DNA of 64,000 nt from Pseudomonas brassicacearum (GTDB lineage Bacteria > Pseudomonadota > Gammaproteobacteria > Pseudomonadales > Pseudomonadaceae). Shown here one piece after another: positions 57,489 to 64,000 of the stretch; the stretch's first letter is position 1; every line of letters starts with the position of its first letter. The translations under genes and the position numbers were made by a program. The notes under the pieces are model-generated. The model ran no database searches and had not been told where the DNA came from. It worked only from the letters and a program-made list of their open reading frames with translations. The DNA lies in NCBI RefSeq assembly GCF_009601685.2, contig NZ_CP045701.2:6014001-6078000 (forward strand), read 5' to 3'.

Positions 57489-57627
57489 TGTAGGAGCTGT
57501 CGAGCGAAGCGAGGCTGCGATCTTTCCAAGCCAGATTAAATCTCAAGCGAAAGATCAAAAGATCGCAGCCTCGCTTCGCTCGACAGCTCCTACAGAGCCG
57601 AGCGGGAGCAAGCTCCCTCGCCACAAG
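57489..57627. repeat. Family-B REPIN followed by a half family-A unit
   Basis: TGTAGGAGCTGTCGAGCGAA and its inverted partner TTCGCTCGACAGCTCCTACA form a nearly perfect family-B pair (57489-57594). GAGCGGGAGCAAGCTCCCTC follows as one half of a family-A pair. The left family-A half is missing. Confidence 0.8.
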
Positions 57628-57642
57628 GGGCTCACTGCAGCA

Positions 57643-58743
57643 TCAGAACTCGATCCGCACATCCCCCTTCGGCACGCTGCAGCACGACAGGATGTAGCCC
57701 TCGGCCTCGTCGTCCTCGGTGATCCCGCCGTTGTGGTCCATCTCCACTTCCCCGCCCAGCTTCAGCACTTTGCAGGTGCCGCAAATGCCCATGCCGCAAG
57801 CCTTGGGGATCATCATGCCAAGCTTGGCGGCGGCGGCGTGGACGGTCTCTCCCGGACCCACGCGAATACTCTTGCCGGAGGCGGTGAACTCCACCAGATG
57901 CAGGTCCGCCATATCGACTTCCGGGGCATCGGCAGCCTGTTCGGCTTGTTCCACCGCGTCGGCGCGGGCTTCCGGTGGCGTGGCGCCGAAGGATTCCTCG
58001 TGGTAACGCGTCATGTCGAAGCCAGCGGCTTCCAGCAGGCGCTTGACCGCGTTCATGTATGGCGTCGGGCCACAGCAAAACACTTCGCGCTCCAGGAAGT
58101 CCGGCGCCATCAACTCCAGCATCTTGTGGTTCAAATAGCCGCGATACCCGGCCCAGGGCTCGCCCAGCCCGTGTCTTTCGCAGATCAGGTGCAGGTTGAA
58201 GTTATCGATCCGCGACGCCATGTGCTCAAGCTCGCGGTGATAGATGATGTCCTTGGGCGAGCGGGCGCTGTGGATAAACACCATGTCGACGTTGGCATTA
58301 GTGTCGTAGTACCAGCGCGCCATGGACATCACCGGCGTGATGCCGACGCCGCCGCTGAGGTAAAGCACCTTCGGGTTCGAGAAGTCGATGGCATTGAACA
58401 GGCCAACCGGCCCGTGTACCGCCAGTTCCTGGCCTTCATGCAGGGTGTCGTGCAGCCAGTTGGACACCTTGCCCCCCGGTACGCGCTTGATGGTTACCGA
58501 AAAACTGTAGGGCACCGACGGCGAGCTGGAGATGGTGTAGGACCGCATGATCGGCTGACCTTCGATTTCCAGCTCCAGGGTCACGAACTGCCCCGGCTTG
58601 AAAAAGAACAGGATCGGCTGATCAGCCATGAAACAAAAGGTGCGCACATCCCAGGTTTCCTGGATGACTTTGACGCAACGGACAATGTGACGACCATTGG
58701 CCCAGGTCTGGGTGGTTACCGGGTTCAGGAAGCTGTTGGACAT
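57643..58743 (-). CDS. gbcB: Glycine betaine demethylase reductase subunit GbcB
   Basis: This 366-residue reductase has a flavin domain (RSYTISSSPS), an NAD domain (LYLSGGVGITPVMSMA and FCCGPTPYMNAV) and a C-terminal plant-type [2Fe-2S] ferredoxin with CGMGICGTCKVL and a last Cys in LSCCSV. It feeds electrons from NAD(P)H to GbcA. GGAG lies 6 nt before the ATG at 58743. It diverges from gbcA. Confidence 0.95.
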   Translation of the reverse strand: MSNSFLNPVTTQTWANGRHIVRCVKVIQETWDVRTFCFMADQPILFFFKPGQFVTLELEIEGQPIMRSYTISSSPSVPYSFSVTIKRVPGGKVSNWLHDTLHEGQELAVHGPVGLFNAIDFSNPKVLYLSGGVGITPVMSMARWYYDTNANVDMVFIHSARSPKDIIYHRELEHMASRIDNFNLHLICERHGLGEPWAGYRGYLNHKMLELMAPDFLEREVFCCGPTPYMNAVKRLLEAAGFDMTRYHEESFGATPPEARADAVEQAEQAADAPEVDMADLHLVEFTASGKSIRVGPGETVHAAAAKLGMMIPKACGMGICGTCKVLKLGGEVEMDHNGGITEDDEAEGYILSCCSVPKGDVRIEF

Positions 58744-59026
58744 GCTGATCTCCACGGCCGACTGTCGGCCTCTTATGAGGCGATTCTGCGTATAGCGCGA
58801 ACCGCCCATTTACCTATCTGCGACATTCACATGCTTACCGCGACCAGCCCCCAACGGCCGGACCTTGCGCGTCGGGAACAGATTGGGCCATGTCGCCCAT
58901 GGATAAGGTTCGCCCCCTGCGCGGCCCCACACTCGCCCCCAACAGACAAATAATATTTTCTGCCTTGCGTAGCACATATGATCAGCCACTTTCGCCGGCC
59001 ACGTAGAGGGCCATGAGGATAAAACG
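58744..59026. other. Divergent gbcA-gbcB control region
   Basis: This 283-bp gap must hold both promoters. Betaine-responsive GbdR is the known activator of gbcA and gbcB in P. aeruginosa. The pentamer TGTCG occurs at 58763-58767 and 58891-58895, and inverted at 58821-58825, but I cannot claim these as GbdR sites. Confidence 0.5.
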
Positions 59027-60322
59027 ATGGACGTCACCGCAACCCTGAGCCTGGGCGATCCGCTGGAACCCGCACGCAAGGCCACCGCGCAAATGCTGCA
59101 GGAACGCGAGCGCACTTTCTCGCTGCCGCAGCCGTTCTACTCCGATGAGCGCCTGTTTGATATCGACATGCAGGAAATCTTCCAGAAGGAATGGTTGATC
59201 GCCGGCATGACCTGCGAAATTCCGACCAAGGGCAACTACCTGACCCTGCAGGTTGGCAAGAACCCGATCATCGTGATTCGCGGCGCCGATGGCGTGGTGC
59301 ATGCGTTCCACAACGTCTGCCGTCACCGTGGCTCGCGGCTGTGCACCAGCGAAAAGGGCAAGGTCGCCAAGCTGGTCTGCCATTACCACCAGTGGACCTA
59401 TGAGCTGGACGGTCGTCTATTGTTCGCCGGCACCGAAATGGGCGCCGATTTCGACATGAACCAGTACGGCTTGAAGCCAGTAAACGTGAAGACCGCTGGT
59501 GGCTACATCTTCATCAGCCTGGCGGAGAACCCGCCGGCCATCGATGACTTCCTGTCGACCCTGACCCATTACATGGAACCCTACGACATGGAAAACACCA
59601 AGGTGGCGGTGCAAACCACCTTGATGGAGAAAGCCAACTGGAAACTGGTACTGGAAAACAACCGTGAGTGCTACCACTGCGGCGGCGCGCACCCGGAACT
59701 GCTCAAGACCCTGCTGGAATGGGACGACGTCACCGACCCACGCGCCGACCAGGCGTTCAAGGACCACGTGGCTGCCTCCGCCGCTGCCTGGGACGCCGAG
59801 AAGATCCCTTACGCCCACGCCAGTTTCGGCCTGCGCAACCGCATCGTGCGCATGCCGCTGCTCAAGGGCACCGTGTCGATGACCATGGACGGCAAGCAAG
59901 GCTGCGCCAAGCTGATGGGCCGCATCAAGAACCCGGACCTGGGCTCGATGCGCATCCTGCACCTGCCGCACTCGTGGAACCACTGCATGGGCGACCACAT
60001 CATCGTGTTCACCGTGTGGCCGATCAGCGCCCAGGAAACCATGGTCACCACCAAGTGGCTGGTGCATAAGGATGCAGTCGAAGGCGTGGACTATGACGTG
60101 GCGCGCATGCGCCAGGTCTGGGACGCCACCAACGACCAGGACCGTCGCCTGGCCGAAGAAAACCAGCGCGGCATCAACTCCACCGCCTACCAGCCAGGCC
60201 CGTACTCCAAGACCTATGAGTTCGGCGTGGTGAACTTCGTGGATTGGTACAGCGAGCGCATGCTCAACAACCTGGGGGCCGAACCGGCACCGTACCTCAA
60301 GGGCGTTCCGGTCCAGGGCTAA
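59027..60322 (+). CDS. gbcA: Glycine betaine demethylase oxygenase subunit GbcA
   Basis: This 431-residue Rieske non-haem oxygenase removes one methyl from glycine betaine, giving dimethylglycine and formaldehyde. Rieske ligands are Cys98, His100, Cys118 and His121 (CRHRGSRLC and CHYHQW). The catalytic iron His217 and His222 are in ECYHCGGAH. GAGG lies about 8 nt before the ATG. Its dimethylglycine product is not further handled by any gene in the window until sarcosine. Confidence 0.96.
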   Translation: MDVTATLSLGDPLEPARKATAQMLQERERTFSLPQPFYSDERLFDIDMQEIFQKEWLIAGMTCEIPTKGNYLTLQVGKNPIIVIRGADGVVHAFHNVCRHRGSRLCTSEKGKVAKLVCHYHQWTYELDGRLLFAGTEMGADFDMNQYGLKPVNVKTAGGYIFISLAENPPAIDDFLSTLTHYMEPYDMENTKVAVQTTLMEKANWKLVLENNRECYHCGGAHPELLKTLLEWDDVTDPRADQAFKDHVAASAAAWDAEKIPYAHASFGLRNRIVRMPLLKGTVSMTMDGKQGCAKLMGRIKNPDLGSMRILHLPHSWNHCMGDHIIVFTVWPISAQETMVTTKWLVHKDAVEGVDYDVARMRQVWDATNDQDRRLAEENQRGINSTAYQPGPYSKTYEFGVVNFVDWYSERMLNNLGAEPAPYLKGVPVQG

Positions 60323-60330
60323 GTCAGAAG

Positions 60331-60404
60331 CATCGCGAGCAAGCTCGCTCCCACAGGTTTTGTGAACGACACAAAACCCCTGTGGGAGCGAGCTTGCTCG
60401 CGAT
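60331..60404. repeat. REPIN, family A, after gbcA
   Basis: CATCGCGAGCAAGCTCGCTC and its exact inverted partner GAGCGAGCTTGCTCGCGAT flank a 26-bp centre that is itself palindromic (GTTTTGTG / CACAAAAC). It begins 9 bp after the gbcA stop and may serve as the 3' boundary of its mRNA. Confidence 0.88.
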
Positions 60405-60424
60405 AGCGGTCTAAGATTCACCGG

Positions 60425-61669
60425 CTACTTGGAAGACCACCGCACACTGCCATCCTCCCCATAAAACGTCTCGACAATCTCCTCCCCCTTCAGCCGCACC
60501 TTCACATACCCGTTCAACACCCGTTGCGGATACGCCTCGTCCCCTGCCAACTGGGTCTCCGACCACAGCACCCGGGCATGCCCATTCAATTCGCTCGTGG
60601 TGCCGTAGGGGATCGCCCCGTGCCCGGCGCAGCGCGCATGCAATCCGCCTTGCGGCGCGTAGCAGATGCCGTTGTGCAGATGCCCCCAATACCAGTAGTC
60701 CGGTTCTCGCCCCAAGGCATCGCACACCGGTTGGTAGAGCGCGGTCTTGTTGTGCCCGGAAATGTCGAAGCCCTGGTGATGACTGAGCACCATGAGTTTC
60801 TTGCGCTTGGGCAGGGTCTTCATCCACTCGATCTGCTGGGTGTTGAGGGTGCCGTCCATGTACAGGTTCATGGCGTCCGAGGCGTAGGCGCTGTCCAGGC
60901 CCACCACCAGCCAGTCGTCGTTGTACAAGGCAAAGTAACTGGTGCCTTGCTGCACCGGGAAACGCTTGGACAGTTCCTTGAAATAGCCGTGGGCGCCGCT
61001 GTACATCTCGTGGTTGGAATTGAGGGTGAACGCGCCATGCTTGCCCTGGGGCCAGCCGACCATGTCGACGTCTTCCTGGGAATGGGTGCCGGCGTAATAC
61101 ACGTCACCCAGATGGATGGTGAAATCGGCCAGGGCCAGCTGCATCTGGTTGGCCACCGCCACGGCCGGGGCGTGACTGTCGAACGGCCCGGTGCCCCAGT
61201 CGCCAGCGATGGCCAGCACCACGTCGTTGTCCATTTTCACCAGCGCCGGGTTGGTGGCGAACGGCGCATGGTGGCGCAGGTTTTCGATCCACTTGAGCAG
61301 CGCCTCGCTCCACAACAGGTCCAGCAGTTCCCATTTGCGGCAGCCGAGCAAGGTGCCGTCCTTGAGCACCCGGGTCGGCAACTCGTCCTCGCTTTGCGGC
61401 AAGGGCGTGGCGTTGCCGATCTTGAGGATCGACAAGCCGTGGGACAACTCCCAGGGTACGGCAGGTTCGTCGTCCGGCAGTTCGCCATGTTCGATGACAT
61501 GCCGCGCCTGGTCGTGGCCTCGCTGCAATAATTTGACGATGGCCTGGAATTCCTCGGGCTCCAAGTCGTTGACCAGTTTTTTCCAGGACATCTCCAGCCG
61601 CGTGACCAACCCGTGCAGGCGGACCTTGACCTTGTCGAACTCATGTTCCCAATGATGCAGTAATGACAT
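60425..61669 (-). CDS. Calcineurin-like metallophosphoesterase
   Basis: This 414-residue protein has an N-terminal helical region (about 1-140) and a metallophosphoesterase domain with AIAGDWGTG, LGDVYYAG, NSNHE (in place of GNHE), LSHHQG and GHLHN, which supply the two-metal site. No signal peptide was seen. Substrate is unknown. It is 27 bp downstream of the cytochrome gene on the same strand, so they are probably co-transcribed. Confidence 0.85.
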   Translation of the reverse strand: MSLLHHWEHEFDKVKVRLHGLVTRLEMSWKKLVNDLEPEEFQAIVKLLQRGHDQARHVIEHGELPDDEPAVPWELSHGLSILKIGNATPLPQSEDELPTRVLKDGTLLGCRKWELLDLLWSEALLKWIENLRHHAPFATNPALVKMDNDVVLAIAGDWGTGPFDSHAPAVAVANQMQLALADFTIHLGDVYYAGTHSQEDVDMVGWPQGKHGAFTLNSNHEMYSGAHGYFKELSKRFPVQQGTSYFALYNDDWLVVGLDSAYASDAMNLYMDGTLNTQQIEWMKTLPKRKKLMVLSHHQGFDISGHNKTALYQPVCDALGREPDYWYWGHLHNGICYAPQGGLHARCAGHGAIPYGTTSELNGHARVLWSETQLAGDEAYPQRVLNGYVKVRLKGEEIVETFYGEDGSVRWSSK

Positions 61670-61696
61670 GTGAACGCTCCTTCGCAATGCCCTGGG

Positions 61697-63565
61697 CTAC
61701 AGGGTCTTCATGAATTCGATCAGGGCCCGTTTGTCGACGTCCGACAGCTGCGTGCCATACAGGTGACCGCCGTTGTGGTTGCCTTCCAGGCGGGTGTCAT
61801 ATTTGAAATCCGCCGACGCCTTCATCTGCGCGCCGCTGGTAATGAAGCCGACCTTCTCCTGGTCGTAGATGTCGGAGCCGGTGTAGAACACCTGCGGCCG
61901 CTGTTCCGGTGCTTGCAGCAAATCCCACAGGGTCGGCACCGAACCGTTGTGCAGGTATGGCGCGCGCAGCCAGATGCCGTCGGTGGGCGTGTTGCTGTAG
62001 CTCTGGGTCTTGCGGTAGGCGCCAAAGTCGAACGGCGGCTTCTTGAAGCCGTGGAATGCCGCCACCAGGCCGGTGGTGAAGGAGTTCAGGCGATGAGGGT
62101 CGGTGCCCAACTGGTCGATGTTGGTGGTGACCTGGCCGGTGTCGCTGCGGCCAAAATCATGGCAACCGGCGCAGTTTTTCTCCCAGATCGGTTTGCCTTG
62201 GGCGACTTTCGCCTGGTCCAGGGCGAACGGCCAGGCCGGTGCCTTGTGGCCCAGCAGCCAGTTGGTCACGCGATTGAAACTCGGTGGCAGCACCGATTCC
62301 GGCGTCGCGCCCACGGCCATGGCCGCTGCGTAGTTGCGTTCGTGGATCTGGTTGTTATTGCCGTCCCAATGCAGGTACATGGACTCGCGGGGTTTCTGGT
62401 TCCAGACCTGCGGCAGGTCCACGGTGCCGATGGTGGAGTCATCCGGGAAGCCGAACACCACCATTTTGGTCGGGTTGAAAGTGTCGGTCCGCCCTGGCCC
62501 CTGGTCCGGACGCAGTTTCTGCCAGGCGTACGCTTGCTTCTGCTTGAGCAGCGCGGTCTTGGCCATCGGGATGATCAGGTAACGGTTGTACAGCTTTTCG
62601 AAAAAGCCCAGCTGGAACTTGCTGTTGATCGCCGCCATCACCGCATCGGGGGTGAATTTCGGGTCGCTGGCACAATCGTAGGCGAACCACTGGAAGGCTT
62701 GCAGTTGCAGGGTATTGGCCGGTGCAGTGGCGACCGGAACCGCTACGTCACTGGTGTTGGCCCGATAGGAACCGGTGTGGCACAGGGCGCAGTTGGGCTC
62801 CACGGTGGGGTAGCCGAGTTGCCGCTTGGCCATGCCGATGGGCAGGTCGTTGCCGTTTTCATAGAGGAACCCGAACACCTCATAGCCGCCCGGCTTGGGC
62901 AGTTTTTCCGGGCACATTTGCGGCAGCACGGCGAACAGGTAGTAGGGAATCCGCGCCTCGATGCCCAGGCCGATGGCGGCGTATTTGTAATGGTCTTCAT
63001 CGGAGGCGAAGTCCGGTTGCGGCACTTCGCGGATCATCTGGTACCAGGTCTGGTAACCGATGAAACCCAGCAGCAATACCACCACCAACGTGCCGACCTT
63101 GAAACCGTGGCGCTGCCAACGCAGCGCCCAGCCGGCGCGCCACTCCCGCCAACCGGCGCAGAGCAAGGCCAGCGGACGATTGGCCACTGGGCAGCCCAGG
63201 TACAACAGCACGCCCAGGATCAGGAACATGCTCAGGTCGCCCATCAACATCGGCACGAACAGCTGGCCCTGGTTGTTGGTGTTGATCAGGTAGATCCAGA
63301 ACACCACCGCCACCAGCCGCGACAGCACGCACAACCATGAGTGCACGACGAAACGCGGCGCGTTGAACCCCGAGGGCATGTAGAACAGGCTGATCCCCAC
63401 CAGCAACATGCCGGTATTTTCCAGCCAGGGATCGGACAACACGGGCGGCAGGCCGAGCATGGACGTCAGCAACGCCGGCGCGAACAGCGCCGGTATCGCG
63501 AAGACCATGTTCATGACAATCCCGACCCAGATGATGCGTTGGAACCAGCGGATGTAAGTGTTCAT
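61697..63565 (-). CDS. Membrane-anchored RoxA-like di-haem cytochrome
   Basis: This 622-residue protein has about four N-terminal membrane helices (about 8-30, 50-66, 75-96 and 105-127) and a fifth at about 158-175, followed by a di-haem c domain with CALCH (259-263) and CAGCH (465-469). The motifs HERNYAAAMAVGA and LRAPYLHNGSVPTLWDLL are of the RoxA/MauG-related group that includes rubber oxygenase and Pseudomonas oleate di-oxygenases. The membrane half is not part of the characterised exported members. An oxidative role in the periplasm on a lipid or hydrocarbon is inferred only. Confidence 0.75.
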   Translation of the reverse strand: MNTYIRWFQRIIWVGIVMNMVFAIPALFAPALLTSMLGLPPVLSDPWLENTGMLLVGISLFYMPSGFNAPRFVVHSWLCVLSRLVAVVFWIYLINTNNQGQLFVPMLMGDLSMFLILGVLLYLGCPVANRPLALLCAGWREWRAGWALRWQRHGFKVGTLVVVLLLGFIGYQTWYQMIREVPQPDFASDEDHYKYAAIGLGIEARIPYYLFAVLPQMCPEKLPKPGGYEVFGFLYENGNDLPIGMAKRQLGYPTVEPNCALCHTGSYRANTSDVAVPVATAPANTLQLQAFQWFAYDCASDPKFTPDAVMAAINSKFQLGFFEKLYNRYLIIPMAKTALLKQKQAYAWQKLRPDQGPGRTDTFNPTKMVVFGFPDDSTIGTVDLPQVWNQKPRESMYLHWDGNNNQIHERNYAAAMAVGATPESVLPPSFNRVTNWLLGHKAPAWPFALDQAKVAQGKPIWEKNCAGCHDFGRSDTGQVTTNIDQLGTDPHRLNSFTTGLVAAFHGFKKPPFDFGAYRKTQSYSNTPTDGIWLRAPYLHNGSVPTLWDLLQAPEQRPQVFYTGSDIYDQEKVGFITSGAQMKASADFKYDTRLEGNHNGGHLYGTQLSDVDKRALIEFMKTL

Positions 63566-63601
63566 GGCATCCTTTTCCTTATTCTTGACTCACCACACAG
63601 C

Positions 63602-63758
63602 CTTTGCGGCCAGAGCTTGCTCCCGCCGAACTCCTGTAGGAGCTGTCGAGCGAAGCGAGGCTGCGATCTTTCCAAAGACACTCGAATCTCAAGCGAAAGA
63701 TCAAAAGATCAAAAGATCGCAGCCTTCGGCAGCTCCTACAGAGCCGAGCGGGAGCAGT
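63602..63758. repeat. Family-B REPIN nested in a truncated family-A REPIN
   Basis: A left family-A half (GAGCTTGCTCCCGC, 63613-63626) and a short right half (GCGGGAGCAG, 63748-63757) enclose a full family-B pair (63635-63740). The inner part has a GATCAAAA tandem (63690-63713). This fills the gap between the cytochrome and hydrolase genes. Confidence 0.75.
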
Positions 63759-63760
63759 GA

Positions 63761-64000
63761 TTAGCCAAGCGCCGTCTTCTCCAGGTGCTCAAGGATGATC
63801 GGATACACATCCACCACCGCATCCTTGCCGAACATGCAGTCGATGTGGCCGTACCCCGGTATTTCGTGGCGACTGAACAACTGCGGGCCGTGCATCTCGC
63901 ACAATCGTTCGTAGGTCTTGAGGGTGCTTTGCGGCAGGTAGCACTGGTTGTCGGCGCCGCTGATGAAGCAGATCGGCAACTTCAGCCGATCGAAATGCGG
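63761..64000 (-). CDS. C-terminal end of an alpha/beta hydrolase, possibly the GMC-oxidoreductase-associated type (partial)
   Basis: The frame is open to the right edge and gives 79 residues ending ...LEHLEKTALG. The segments LPICFISGADNQCYLPQSTL and GYGHIDCMFGKDAVVDVYPIILEHL hold the late acid strand and the catalytic His of an alpha/beta hydrolase. A C-terminus of this kind is seen in cholesterol-oxidase-like proteins where a GMC oxidoreductase is joined to a hydrolase. The rest lies outside the window. Same strand as the cytochrome gene. Confidence 0.7.
   Translation of the reverse strand, partial: PHFDRLKLPICFISGADNQCYLPQSTLKTYERLCEMHGPQLFSRHEIPGYGHIDCMFGKDAVVDVYPIILEHLEKTALG

Noticed and set aside
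58744..59026. TGTCG pentamers as GbdR half-sites
   Set aside because: I do not recall the GbdR consensus well enough, and a pentamer three times in 283 bp of GC-rich DNA is not strong evidence.

Overview
The window looks like chromosome from a fluorescent Pseudomonas (P. fluorescens group). It has high GC, Pseudomonas-type gene orders, and many short palindromic REP/REPIN repeats between genes. From memory of P. aeruginosa PAO1, it joins a pqq operon to blocks resembling the PA0508-PA0463 region (acyl-CoA dehydrogenases, bio operon, comF, modE, glcB, fiu genes, creBCD) and the PA5421-PA5410 region (fdhA, purU, soxGADB, glyA, ltaE, gbcAB). No tRNA, rRNA, insertion sequence, prophage or CRISPR array was seen.

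Layout. (1) 0-5.5 kb: end of a probable pqqF, then pqqA, an internal hairpin terminator, pqqBCDE and an overlapping S9 peptidase, for PQQ cofactor synthesis. (2) 5.7-14.1 kb: a YqaE-type membrane peptide, three paralogous ~600-aa acyl-CoA dehydrogenases, a membrane diguanylate cyclase with a perfect CRP/Vfr-type site, and a small conserved protein. The third dehydrogenase has tandem PsrA-type sites. (3) 14.2-18.8 kb: the bioBFHCD operon, with a BirA-like operator lying inside the divergent comF gene. (4) 18.9-31.6 kb: comF, a ModE-type regulator, a Tat-exported PhoX-family protein, srkA, rarD, a cluster of DnaA boxes, a GcvR-like ACT protein, glcB with an RccR-like operator, a single-domain response regulator, and a CBS/nucleotidyltransferase gene coupled to an exonuclease. 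(5) 31.8-38.3 kb: an iron-uptake set (FecI-type sigma, FecR-type anti-sigma, TonB receptor, PepSY membrane protein, 59-aa membrane protein) and a glutathione transferase. (6) 38.5-46.1 kb: creBCD, a retropepsin-like protein, a YihG-type acyltransferase, a DUF2780 protein, a secreted small protein and a cold-shock protein. The last two genes are each preceded by the same palindrome. (7) 46.2-60.3 kb: glycine-betaine/sarcosine catabolism: gbcA, gbcB, glyA-soxBDAG-purU-fdhA, ltaE and a TraX-like membrane protein. (8) 60.4-64.0 kb: an accessory minus-strand cluster of metallophosphoesterase, a membrane-anchored RoxA-like di-heme cytochrome, and the C-terminus of an alpha/beta hydrolase cut by the window edge.

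How the genes work together. Betaine is demethylated by GbcAB to dimethylglycine. Dimethylglycine demethylation to sarcosine is not encoded here. SoxBDAG turns sarcosine into glycine plus a C1 unit. GlyA handles glycine/serine/C1-folate, PurU frees formate from formyl-THF, and FdhA oxidises formaldehyde. The fatty-acid dehydrogenases yield acetyl-CoA, which GlcB helps assimilate through the glyoxylate shunt. The fiu-like block imports a ferric siderophore under sigma/anti-sigma control.

Most of the window is core metabolism. The least explained parts are the cytochrome cluster at the right edge, the palindrome shared at 44.95 and 45.80 kb, the DnaA-box cluster at 24.6-24.8 kb, the CBS/nucleotidyltransferase-exonuclease pair, and the nested REPIN structures. 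All operator calls are motif matches made by eye. Gene names taken from PAO1 gene order rest on memory, not on an alignment.
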